NCBI GenBank assembly: GCA_963642885.1
Contig: CAVIJI010000007.1
Coordinates: 16,329-80,328, forward strand
DNA length: 64,000 nt
Direction: 5' to 3'
From: UMGS1696 sp963642885
Lineage (GTDB): Bacteria > Bacillota > Clostridia > Oscillospirales > CAG-272
The stretch's first letter is position 1. The number at the start of each line of letters is the position of its first letter. Below, piece by piece: positions 37,371-45,191 of this stretch. The position numbers and the translations under genes are program-made. Under the pieces are notes generated by a model. The model was not told where the DNA came from. It saw only the letters and a program-made list of their open reading frames with translations, and made no database searches.

Positions 37371-38915
37371 ATGGAGACTGTCATAGCAGCCTTGATTTCC
37401 GGTATCGCGTGTCTCGCCTGCGGCTTTGCCCTCGGCGTATTTTACCGTAAAAAGGTCGGTGAAGCCGAAATCGGTTCTGCCGAAAAACAGGCACGTAAAA
37501 TTATAGAGGACGGTATCAAAACCGCCGATACAAAGAAAAAAGAAGCTCTGCTCGAGGCGAAGGATGAGATTATAAGAACCAAGAACGACTTCGAGCTTGA
37601 ATTAAACGAACGCAGAAACGAACTCACGCGCCAGGAAAGAAGAGTTCAATCGAAAGAAGAAACACTTGACAGAAAGACGGATGCTCTCGAGAAAAAGGAC
37701 GAAAACCTTTCCAAGAAGCTGAAGGAGACCACCGAGCTTAACGAAAGCATAGAAAAGATAAAGGAAGAACAATACGCGGAGCTGCAGAGAGTAGCGGGAA
37801 TGAGCGCCGAGGAGGCGACCGCAAAGCTCGTCGAGCAGCTCGACTCCGAAATCAAGCACAGACAGGCAAAGAGACTTGTCGAGCTTGAGGAGGAATTCAA
37901 GGAAACAGCTGATGAAAAGGCACGCGATATCATAGCTCTCGCCGTTCAGAGATGCGCCGCGGATCACGTATCCGAGATAACGGTATCGGCTGTTCCGCTT
38001 CCCAGTGAGGAAATGAAGGGCAGAATCATCGGCCGTGAGGGCAGAAACATCCGTACCATCGAAACACTCACGGGAGTCGACCTTATTATCGACGATACGC
38101 CCGAAGCCATTACGGTATCGAGCTTCGATCCCGTCAGACGCGAGGTTGCGCGCATAGCGCTTGAAAAGCTCATCGCGGACGGCAGAATACATCCCTCGAG
38201 AATCGAGGAAATGGTTGAAAAGGCCCGCAAGGAGGTTGACGTCACCATACGTCAGGCAGGCGAAAGAGCCACCTTCGACACGGGAATTCACGGCATAAAT
38301 CCCGAGCTCGTGAAGCTGCTCGGACGGCTTAAATTCAGAACAAGCTACGGTCAGAATGTGCTTGCGCACTCGGTTGAGGTATCGCTTATCTCCGGAGTTT
38401 TGGCGGATGAGCTCGGTGTAGACTCGACCATAGCAAAGCGCGCGGGCTTACTGCACGATATAGGAAAGGCGTTGACACAGGAAGTTGAAGGCTCGCATGT
38501 TCAGCTCGGTGTCGAAATCGCCCGCAAGTACAAGGAATCCAAGGAAGTTATAAACGCCATCGAGGCTCACCACGGTGATGTTGAGGCTCAGACAATAACC
38601 GCACTGATCGTTCAGGCTGCGGACGCGATTTCCGCCGCCAGACCCGGTGCGAGACGCGAAAACCTCGAAAGCTACATCAAGAGACTGACAAAGCTCGAGG
38701 AAATAGCAAACGAATTCGAGGGAGTCGAGAAATCATACGCAATTCAGGCGGGACGCGAAATCAGAATCATGGTAAAGCCCGACGTTGTGGATGACGACAA
38801 AATGGTAATCATAGCTCACGATATCGTAAAGAAAATCGAGGATGAGCTCGAATACCCCGGCCAGATCAAGGTGCATATGATAAGAGAAAGCCGCACCGTC
38901 GACTACGCCAAATAA
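37371..38915 (+). CDS. rny: Ribonuclease Y
   Basis: Membrane-anchored endoribonuclease that initiates mRNA decay in Firmicutes, 514 residues. An N-terminal transmembrane helix (TVIAALISGIACLACGFALG) is followed by a long coiled coil (about 35-190), a KH RNA-binding domain (MKGRIIGREGRNIRTIE), and an HD domain with H362-D363 in LLHDIGKA. The start at 37371 is chosen because AAAGGAGGTG is ideally placed and the resulting length fits the family (B. subtilis ~520). Earlier in-frame starts (37323 GTG, 37332 ATG) would add a charged 13-16 residue extension before the membrane helix. Confidence 0.96.
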   Translation: METVIAALISGIACLACGFALGVFYRKKVGEAEIGSAEKQARKIIEDGIKTADTKKKEALLEAKDEIIRTKNDFELELNERRNELTRQERRVQSKEETLDRKTDALEKKDENLSKKLKETTELNESIEKIKEEQYAELQRVAGMSAEEATAKLVEQLDSEIKHRQAKRLVELEEEFKETADEKARDIIALAVQRCAADHVSEITVSAVPLPSEEMKGRIIGREGRNIRTIETLTGVDLIIDDTPEAITVSSFDPVRREVARIALEKLIADGRIHPSRIEEMVEKARKEVDVTIRQAGERATFDTGIHGINPELVKLLGRLKFRTSYGQNVLAHSVEVSLISGVLADELGVDSTIAKRAGLLHDIGKALTQEVEGSHVQLGVEIARKYKESKEVINAIEAHHGDVEAQTITALIVQAADAISAARPGARRENLESYIKRLTKLEEIANEFEGVEKSYAIQAGREIRIMVKPDVVDDDKMVIIAHDIVKKIEDELEYPGQIKVHMIRESRTVDYAK

Positions 38916-38928
38916 AATCGAAAACAAC

Positions 38929-38960
38929 AAAGCATCGGAGTCGCCTTCGATGCTTTTTTA
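38929..38960 (+). terminator. Terminator after rny
   Basis: AAGCATCG / CGATGCTT stem and a TTTTTTA tract. Confidence 0.88.
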
Positions 38961-39003
38961 TTCCCCCGCACCGTATAAACATGAAAAAGTTTTATGTAAG
39001 CTA

Positions 39004-39032
39004 TTGCATTTTATTTTTCGTTGTGATAAAAT
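39004..39032 (+). promoter_or_regulatory. Promoter of secG
   Basis: TTGCAT (39004-39009), 17-bp spacer, TAAAAT (39027-39032). Confidence 0.8.
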
Positions 39033-39068
39033 AGTAAGGCTAAGTAGAAAAAACACGGAGGCTCAATC

Positions 39069-39449
39069 ATGCAAATCGCTATCGGTATAGTTTTAATACT
39101 CGCCGCAATATTCCTTGTTGTCGCAGTTCTTATGCAGTCCGGCAAGAGCCATAACCTTTCCGGAACAATAGCAGGCGGAGCTGAGACCTTCTTCGGTAAA
39201 TCTAAAGCGTCAACCATGGACAAAAAGCTTTCTAAGCTCACAACTATCGTTGCTATCGTTTTCGTAGTTCTCGTACTTGTTTCATACCTCTGTCAGGATA
39301 TCGGAACATCCACGACAACTGCCACATCCACCGCGGCAACGACAACAACGGACGCTACAGCTGATACTACTGCCGAGGAAACAACTGCCGAAGCTGAAAC
39401 CGAGGCTGAGGCCGAAACCACAGCTGAAACGGAAGCAGCAGCGGAGTAA
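39069..39449 (+). CDS. secG: Preprotein translocase subunit SecG with long low-complexity tail
   Basis: SecG assists the SecYE channel. The first ~77 residues are a normal SecG: a transmembrane helix (3-21), the loop MQSGKSHNLSGTIAGGAETFFGKSKA (in parts), and a second helix (58-74). The protein then continues for ~50 residues made almost only of Thr, Ala, Glu, Asp and Ser (TTTATSTAATTTTDATAD, then EAETEAEAETTAE). SecG is usually ~70-80 residues, so 126 is long. By topology the tail should face the outside. It precedes rnr, as is common in Firmicutes, with a hairpin between. Confidence 0.92.
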   Translation: MQIAIGIVLILAAIFLVVAVLMQSGKSHNLSGTIAGGAETFFGKSKASTMDKKLSKLTTIVAIVFVVLVLVSYLCQDIGTSTTTATSTAATTTTDATADTTAEETTAEAETEAEAETTAETEAAAE

Positions 39450-39466
39450 TTTTTAAAGAGAACTAT

Positions 39467-39497
39467 GCGGGACTGACTCGGTTCCGCTTTTTCTTTT
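39467..39497 (+). terminator. Terminator-like hairpin between secG and rnr
   Basis: GCGGGAC / GTTCCGC stem (one G-T pair), 7-nt loop, then TTTTTCTTTT. Probably partial, since no separate rnr promoter is obvious. Confidence 0.7.
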
Positions 39498-39546
39498 GCG
39501 ATGCTTCACCGTAATTGAGCCGTGAAATATATTAAGGAGTCTGAAA

Positions 39547-41784
39547 TTGGGTAAAAAAAGCAAGAAATCTAAAGAAAAAGAGCTTAAATCACTGACAAAG
39601 GGTTATTCTTCGAAGGGTATTGTCACAAAAGGCATTATCGGAAAAAACAGCGCGGCAAACACACGCGGCGGATTCACCGCAGGCGGGCATTCTCATAACG
39701 GCAATTCCCGCTCATCGGGAATGAGCGGCGGTGCTCACGGCAATTCGTCTAAATTCAAGCCGCAGTCGCTATGCGGTACGTTCTCATACAGCGGAAGGGG
39801 CTTCGGTTTTGTCGTACCCGACGGAGATGACGGCGACAACGATATTTTCGTCTCGCCGCGTGAAACCATGGGCGCCATGACGGGTGACCATGTGACGGTT
39901 AGCATTACGGGAATCGGAGAAAAGGGTTCGCCCGAGGGAAGCGTTACCGAGGTGGAATCCACGGTCGATTCGATTATCGGCTCTCTCCGTGTCGTTCCCG
40001 CAGTCGGACGCTATGACGGTTACTCTTACGTCATCCCCGACAACAAGCGTCTCGGCGTTATTGTTTACATTCCCGAGGATAATGTCAAAAATCTCGACGC
40101 GCACGATATGGATAAAGTCGAGGTTATCCCGTGTGACGGAGATTTTTTCGCAAGAAACAAATCAATAACGGTTCGCGGCCCCGAGGATATGCCTTACTTC
40201 GATGTAAAAGGCAAAATATCAAAGGTATTCGGCTCGGCGCTGACACGTGACGCGAACTATTCCGCCGTTCTGTATCAATCGGGCATACGCACGGTCTTTC
40301 CCGACGAGGTTTTAGCCGACGCTCAAAGAGCAGCCGCACAGCCTCTCGAGCTCGGCGACAGAACCGACCTGCGTGACAAGCTCATTATGACAATCGACGG
40401 AGCGGGCGCGAAAGACCTCGATGACGCCGTATCGCTCGAAAAAATCGACGGAGGCTGGATTCTCGGCGTACATATCGCGGACGTATCCAATTATGTCCGT
40501 CAGAACACCCCTGTTGAGGAAGAAGCTCGCCTTCGCGGCACGAGCGTATATTTTACTGACAAGGTTGTGCCGATGCTGCCCGAAATCCTGTCAAACGGCG
40601 TATGTTCCCTGAACGCGGGCGAGGACAAGTACGCGCTCAGCGCGGAAATCACACTCGATGACGACGGTAACAGAAAAAACACACGCATTTTCAAATCGAT
40701 GATAAGAAGCACCGTGCGCGGTGTTTACGATGAAGTCAACGACATATTCGACAATCCCGACAGTCCGTTCCGCGACAAGTACGCACCCGTACTCGGTATG
40801 CTTTCCGATATGCATGAAATGTACCGCAAGCTGTCCGCTCTGCAGGAGGAAAGAGGCGTAATGGAGCTTGAGGACTGCGAGCCCGTTATCATAGTGGACG
40901 AAAACTCCATGCCCGTCGATATTATAAAGAGAATACGCGGAGATGCGGAGAAAATGATCGAGCAGTTCATGCTTCAGGCAAACATGGGGGTTGCCGAGGT
41001 GCTGAAATCTCTCGGTCTGCCCTGCCTGTACCGTATTCACGAAAAGCCGTCGGAAGAAAAAATCGAGAATTTCGTAACCTTCGCGCACAATGTCGGACTG
41101 AACACCGCACACGCTCTGACCGCGGACAGCGCACACGAGCTGAGCGTTGCTCTCATGGAAATACTGAATGAGGCGAGAGAAAAGGAAATCGAGGACTCGG
41201 TATCCGAAATGATGCTCCGTTCGATGATGAAAGCGAAATATCAGGCGGTTTGTCTGCCGCACTTCGGTCTCGGAGCGGATACATACTGCCATTTCACCTC
41301 ACCTATCAGACGTTATCCCGACACATTCGTGCATACCGTCATAACAACTGTGCTCGAGAACACTTCGCTTACGTCTCTCACGTTTACATCAAAGCTCGAT
41401 TCCGTTCCCCATGCCGTTACAGAGCTCGCGGACGCAGCCGAGGAGCGCGGAAGCTCCTCAACAGCGTGCGAGATTACCGCGCTTAACGCCGAACGCGACA
41501 TAGAAGATTTGTATATGACACTTTACATGCAGCCGAAAACGGGCGAGATTTTCGATGTACGTGTTTCATCCGTAATCCGCAGCGGTATGTTTGTACAGTG
41601 CGACAACCTCGTGGAAGGCTTCATTCCCGCGACAACGCTGCCGGGATCGAAAACAAATCCGGAAATGATGACGCTGTACTATGCCGGCAGAAAATACGAG
41701 CTCGGCACGCCTCTCCGCGCTAAGCTGGTAGACGCCGATGTTCCCACAAGGAAAATCACATTCGAGCTTGCCGACGAATTATAA
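39547..41784 (+). CDS. rnr: Ribonuclease R
   Basis: Processive 3'-5' exoribonuclease, 745 residues. A basic, Gly/Ser/His-rich N-terminal stretch (~75 residues) is followed by cold-shock domains (YSGRGFGFVVPDGDDGDNDIFV in parts). The RNB catalytic core has TIDGAGAKDLDDAVSL, where the Asp cluster binds metal, RGTSVYFTDKVVPMLPEILSN and HFTSPIRRYPD. An S1 domain with IRSGMFVQCDNLVEGF closes the protein. The start is a TTG at 39547 with AAGGAG about eight bases before it; no in-frame ATG lies near. The usual neighbour smpB is not found after it. Confidence 0.96.
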   Translation: MGKKSKKSKEKELKSLTKGYSSKGIVTKGIIGKNSAANTRGGFTAGGHSHNGNSRSSGMSGGAHGNSSKFKPQSLCGTFSYSGRGFGFVVPDGDDGDNDIFVSPRETMGAMTGDHVTVSITGIGEKGSPEGSVTEVESTVDSIIGSLRVVPAVGRYDGYSYVIPDNKRLGVIVYIPEDNVKNLDAHDMDKVEVIPCDGDFFARNKSITVRGPEDMPYFDVKGKISKVFGSALTRDANYSAVLYQSGIRTVFPDEVLADAQRAAAQPLELGDRTDLRDKLIMTIDGAGAKDLDDAVSLEKIDGGWILGVHIADVSNYVRQNTPVEEEARLRGTSVYFTDKVVPMLPEILSNGVCSLNAGEDKYALSAEITLDDDGNRKNTRIFKSMIRSTVRGVYDEVNDIFDNPDSPFRDKYAPVLGMLSDMHEMYRKLSALQEERGVMELEDCEPVIIVDENSMPVDIIKRIRGDAEKMIEQFMLQANMGVAEVLKSLGLPCLYRIHEKPSEEKIENFVTFAHNVGLNTAHALTADSAHELSVALMEILNEAREKEIEDSVSEMMLRSMMKAKYQAVCLPHFGLGADTYCHFTSPIRRYPDTFVHTVITTVLENTSLTSLTFTSKLDSVPHAVTELADAAEERGSSSTACEITALNAERDIEDLYMTLYMQPKTGEIFDVRVSSVIRSGMFVQCDNLVEGFIPATTLPGSKTNPEMMTLYYAGRKYELGTPLRAKLVDADVPTRKITFELADEL

Positions 41785-41803
41785 TATAAATACAATATTT
41801 CCG

Positions 41804-41841
41804 AGGGGATCCCCGACATTGCGGGATCTCCTTTTGTGTTT
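41804..41841 (+). terminator. Terminator after rnr
   Basis: AGGGGATCCC / GGGATCTCCT stem with one wobble, 9-nt loop, then TTTTGTGTTTTT. Confidence 0.85.
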
Positions 41842-41924
41842 TTACATCTGTCGGGGTGGGGATAATCGCCGCTATAGCACGAAATGTTCATATAACGGCT
41901 TAGATATCGGATTTACGGCATTAA

Positions 41925-42159
41925 AACAACCTCGAACGTACGGGAGTTGTTATCGAGGCTTTGGCGGCTGAAACCTATAAGGACGTTATCCCCGCACTCG
42001 GCACAAAGCTTGCACGTGACGCGGAAACCGTTGAAATGATGCCGCAGGGCACAACCGATGTTGCTCCCTACTTGGTAGAGCATTGAAAACAAGGCTATGC
42101 GGAACTATGATGAGCTTTACGAAGCGGTTGAAGAAGATATCGCCATGAGAGATGAATAA
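41925..42159 (+). pseudogene. Decayed C-terminal remnant of an extracellular solute-binding protein
   Basis: No start codon and a frameshift. From 41925 one frame reads NNLERTGVVIEALAAETYKD, then TKLARDAETVEMM, ending at TGA 42084-42086. A second frame picks up as SIENKAMRNYDELYEAVEED and ends at TAA 42157-42159. The first part matches the C-terminal block of the intact lipoprotein at 12656-14155 (TRTGIILEVLCGFSTD, AAKLVRDNDSVEML). The second has the character of the family's closing helix. Between ETYKDVIPAL and TKLARD several residues seem lost. The N-terminal ~350 residues are absent. It is a relic of a third member of this family. Confidence 0.8.
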
Positions 42160-42248
42160 ACGCATATGTTTATTCACCCGTGAACATAGTACATAAAACC
42201 GTGGTTAAGAAGTATCGCTTATTTTGTTAATATAACGGTCATTAAGTG

Positions 42249-42277
42249 TTGACAAAATGTGAATTGTATGCTAAAAT
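42249..42277 (+). promoter_or_regulatory. Promoter of the 35-codon gene
   Basis: TTGACA (42249-42254), 17-bp spacer, TAAAAT (42272-42277). The transcript would start near 42284. Confidence 0.85.
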
Positions 42278-42311
42278 ATATATGACATTATAAGAAAGGA
42301 AGTATCATGCC

Positions 42312-42419
42312 ATGTCACATCTCGTATATGTACCGTCGTCCGCGGAAATCGTTATTTTAGCTGCCTTTCTCGTATTCATGACAGGTCTTCTTACCCACAT
42401 CTCCGCAAGGAAAAAGTAA
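42312..42419 (+). CDS. Small single-pass membrane peptide (35 residues)
   Basis: The peptide begins MSHLVYVPSSAEIVI, has one hydrophobic helix (about residues 12-28: EIVILAAFLVFMTGLL) and ends THISARKK, a basic tail. AAAGGA lies 13-18 bases upstream; an overlapping ATG at 42307 opens another frame that stops after 17 codons. The gene has a consensus promoter, a strong terminator and no partner gene, so the transcript is ~190 nt. Size, single helix and basic end resemble type I toxins and holin-like peptides of the TxpA/Fst kind, but they would also fit many small regulatory membrane peptides. No antisense promoter was recognised. Expression is likely; function unknown. Confidence 0.65.
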   Translation: MSHLVYVPSSAEIVILAAFLVFMTGLLTHISARKK

Positions 42420-42434
42420 TATAAAACACCGAGT

Positions 42435-42477
42435 AAAACGGCATCCGACGAGAAATCTTCGAATGCCGTTTTTTTTG
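42435..42477 (+). terminator. Terminator of the 35-codon gene
   Basis: AAAACGGCAT / ATGCCGTTTT stem and eight or more T. The A-rich left side may also end the opposing ytqA-like transcript. Confidence 0.9.
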
Positions 42478-42482
42478 CGTAT

Positions 42483-43475
42483 TCAATTCCGTACGTACGC
42501 GCTTCCCTGACAGCTGTTTCTGCGGTACAGCTCCTTGTCTATTTCGTTTACAACCTCGGTTTTACGTCTGCTCCACATCGGCGCAAGCAGTGTGTCCGCC
42601 ATTCCGTCTCCCGTCACTCTGCCGATAACCGTCTCGGGCGGCAGTATTTCGAGCTGATCGCAAACGATTTTCACATATTCGTCCCTTGTCATCGGTATAT
42701 AATCACCGTCAAGGTACATCTTCTCGAGAACCGTACCCTTCAGCACGTGCAAAAGGTGCAGCTTGACTATATCGGGACACAGGCGTGCGGTGTCGGCGGC
42801 GCTTTGCATCATATCGGAATAGTTTTCCCCGGGCAGCCCGTTTATCAGATGCACAGCCACGGTAAATCTTTTGTTTATAAAGCTTTCGCATCGGTATTCG
42901 GCGTTTACCTCATCCCTCAGCTTAATCAGTCTGCCGTAGCCGTCGAGAAACTCGGCGTAGGTATGGCAGCGGTTTATTCTCTCCGCCGTCATATCGTTTG
43001 TGGTCTGCAATCCGAGCTCCACCGTAAGCGGAATTTTCCGAGCGGTATCGTACAGCAGCTTCATAACGCTTTCCCCCAGACAGTCCGCACGTGTCGCTAT
43101 GTCAAGCATAAGCGCGTTCGGCAGCTCCGCGGCCGTCATGTAAATGTCCCGCAATTTGCTTATATCCCCGTATGTATTGGTGTTCGACTGGAGATACGGA
43201 ATAAACCCCACGGGCTTCCACTTGCGTGTCATTATCTCACAGCCGTGACGATACTGCTCCTCTATTCCCTCTCCCACAGCGGAGGCACTTCCGTTCAGGC
43301 AGTATATGCATCCGCCGTGTCCCCGCGTCCCGTCGAGATTCGGACAGGTTGCGCCGATATCGAGAGACACCTTCGCCGTTTTTCCGCCGTATCTTCTCTT
43401 TAGATACCAGTCGTACGTCATATATCTTTTATTAGTATCCGAATATTTATACGGATTTGTATCCCTCTGTGCCAT
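42483..43475 (-). CDS. Radical SAM protein, YtqA (TIGR01212) family
   Basis: 330 residues. The iron-sulfur Cys pattern is C44-x11-C56-x2-C59 in ATCPNLDGTRGHGGCIYC. This is the spacing of the TIGR01212 family, not the classic CxxxCxxC. Other family blocks are FIPYLQSNTNTYG, ALMLDIATRADCL, ELGLQTTND, VAVHLINGLPGE and KLHLLHVLKGT. The proteins are related to the Elp3-type radical SAM fold; the exact reaction is not settled. ATG with GGAGCT upstream. It converges on the small membrane peptide gene. Confidence 0.93.
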   Translation of the reverse strand: MAQRDTNPYKYSDTNKRYMTYDWYLKRRYGGKTAKVSLDIGATCPNLDGTRGHGGCIYCLNGSASAVGEGIEEQYRHGCEIMTRKWKPVGFIPYLQSNTNTYGDISKLRDIYMTAAELPNALMLDIATRADCLGESVMKLLYDTARKIPLTVELGLQTTNDMTAERINRCHTYAEFLDGYGRLIKLRDEVNAEYRCESFINKRFTVAVHLINGLPGENYSDMMQSAADTARLCPDIVKLHLLHVLKGTVLEKMYLDGDYIPMTRDEYVKIVCDQLEILPPETVIGRVTGDGMADTLLAPMWSRRKTEVVNEIDKELYRRNSCQGSAYVRN

Positions 43476-43576
43476 AATACAGCTCCGACAAAATCAATAT
43501 TTGCACAATTATACAATAACATTCGGCTTTATATAAGAATAAAATGATAAATATTTTGAAATTTTGTCTTTACCCC

Positions 43577-43605
43577 TTGTTTTTTCGGGCGTAATGGCAT
43601 ATAAT
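43577..43605 (+). promoter_or_regulatory. Promoter of the aminotransferase gene
   Basis: TTGTTT (43577-43582), 17-bp spacer, TATAAT (43600-43605). Leader of about 135 nt. Confidence 0.8.
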
Positions 43606-43746
43606 AAAAGCGGTTTTGCAAGTAGCGCAACGAAATATTTCATCTTTAGCCGTTATTTCGCATTTACGACGCTTTACAGTGAATAAATCCGATGCGTTAA
43701 ATTCATTTTACATCAATTTCTTCATTCTGTGGGAGGATTACCTATT

Positions 43747-45048
43747 ATGCAGACAGCCGAAAAGAAACCTTTCTCCGAACTGAGCGCGGATGAGTTAAAT
43801 CAAATCGTCTCGTCCGAGCAGGCGAAGCTCGACCGTTGGTCGGATATGAACCTTACACTCGACCTCACCAGAGGAAAGCCGAATCAGGCGCAGCTCGACC
43901 TCTCATCGGGTATGCTCAATATCATAAGCAACCGCGGCGACTGCTTCAGCGCGAGCGGACTCGACTGCCGAAATTACGGCATTCTCGACGGTCTCCCGGA
44001 GACTAAACAGCTTTTCAGCGATCTTCTCGGAATTCCCGCGAAGAACATTCTCGTACTCGGAAACTCCTCGCTCAACGTCATGTACGACACGATAGTGCGC
44101 GCCATGCTTTTCGGAGTAGCGGGCGGACACGAACCGTGGTGCCGTCAGGGCAGAATCAAGTTCATCTGTCCCTCTCCCGGATATGACCGTCACTTCACAA
44201 TCTGCCGTGAGATGGGAATCGAAATGGTACCCGTCAAGCTGAACGCAGACGGCCCCGACATGAATGAAGTTTACAATATAGCATGCTCCGACCCGTCCGT
44301 AAAGGGTATGTGGTGCGTGCCGAAATTCTCGAATCCCGAAGGAATCACCTATTCCGATGAGGTTGTGGAACAAATCGCTATGATGAAGCCCGCCGCTCCC
44401 GACTTCCGTATATTCTGGGATAACGCCTACGCCGTACATGAATTGTATGACGAAACGGTGCCGATTGCGAATATTTTCGACAAAGCAAAGGAATACGGCA
44501 CGGAGGACAACATCTTCTATTTCGCATCAACCTCGAAAATCACGTTCCCCGGCTCGGGACTTGCCATCATGGCGGCATCGGACAAAAACCTCGAGCAAAT
44601 CCGTCCCATTATCGCCACACAGACAATAGGCTACGATAAAATCAACCAGATGAGACATGTAAAGTTCTTCAAAAACGCGGACGGCATCAGAGCGCACATG
44701 AGACTTCATGCCGAAATACTCAGACCGAAATTCGAGCTTGTCGAGGAGAAATTCGAAGAACACCTCGGCGGACTCGGTATCGCCCACTGGACAAAGCCGC
44801 GCGGAGGATACTTCATCAGTCTGTATGTATCGGAAGGCTGTGCGAGACGTGTATATCAGATAGCGCGCTCGGTCGGCGTTACGCTCACAACCGCAGGCTC
44901 GTCGTATCCGTACGGACGTGACCCCTATGACTCCAACCTCAGAATCGCACCCTCCTATCCCGAACCCGAGGAGCTCGATCAGGCTATTGAAATTCTCTGC
45001 TCATGTATAAAGCTCGCGTGTGCGGAAAAGCTGCTCAAAAAGAACTGA
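43747..45048 (+). CDS. Class I aminotransferase of the Asp_aminotransf (PF12897) type
   Basis: 433 residues, cytosolic, pyridoxal-phosphate dependent. FWDNAYAVHEL contains the PLP-contacting Asp/Asn (D225), and the Schiff-base Lys is K264 in FASTSKITFPGSG. LTRGKPNQAQLDLS, CPSPGYDRHF and VPKFSNPEG are typical of this aspartate-aminotransferase subgroup found in many Firmicutes and Actinobacteria. The likely reaction is amino transfer between aspartate or alanine and 2-oxoglutarate. The ATG at 43747 is chosen because the in-frame GTG at 43729 lies at the GGAGG ribosome site. Monocistronic. Confidence 0.92.
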   Translation: MQTAEKKPFSELSADELNQIVSSEQAKLDRWSDMNLTLDLTRGKPNQAQLDLSSGMLNIISNRGDCFSASGLDCRNYGILDGLPETKQLFSDLLGIPAKNILVLGNSSLNVMYDTIVRAMLFGVAGGHEPWCRQGRIKFICPSPGYDRHFTICREMGIEMVPVKLNADGPDMNEVYNIACSDPSVKGMWCVPKFSNPEGITYSDEVVEQIAMMKPAAPDFRIFWDNAYAVHELYDETVPIANIFDKAKEYGTEDNIFYFASTSKITFPGSGLAIMAASDKNLEQIRPIIATQTIGYDKINQMRHVKFFKNADGIRAHMRLHAEILRPKFELVEEKFEEHLGGLGIAHWTKPRGGYFISLYVSEGCARRVYQIARSVGVTLTTAGSSYPYGRDPYDSNLRIAPSYPEPEELDQAIEILCSCIKLACAEKLLKKN

Positions 45049-45073
45049 TTTCATTTATTATATTTATTACTTT

Positions 45074-45098
45074 AAAGAAGCCTTCGGGCTTCTTTTTT
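45074..45098 (+). terminator. Terminator after the aminotransferase gene
   Basis: AAGAAGCC / GGCTTCTT stem with TTCG-type loop and a run of seven T. Confidence 0.93.
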
Positions 45099-45119
45099 TG
45101 TCATTTTACAGCAGTCTTC

Positions 45120-45174
45120 TTGATTTTTCGTTACCTGTATAGTATAATAGTGTATAATAGTATAATTGTATAAT
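45120..45174 (+). promoter_or_regulatory. Promoter with four clustered TATAAT boxes
   Basis: TTGATT (45120-45125), 17-bp spacer, TATAAT at 45143. Further perfect TATAAT boxes start at 45153, 45161 and 45169, all within 32 bp just before the GTG start at 45192. Only the first has a matching -35. Confidence 0.75.
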
Positions 45175-45191
45175 TAAGAAAGGGATTCAGC

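Noticed and set aside
41785..42300. smpB or tmRNA gene after rnr
   Set aside because: This order is common in Firmicutes, so I looked, but found only a terminator and a solute-binding-protein relic; no tmRNA-like ends or SmpB motifs.
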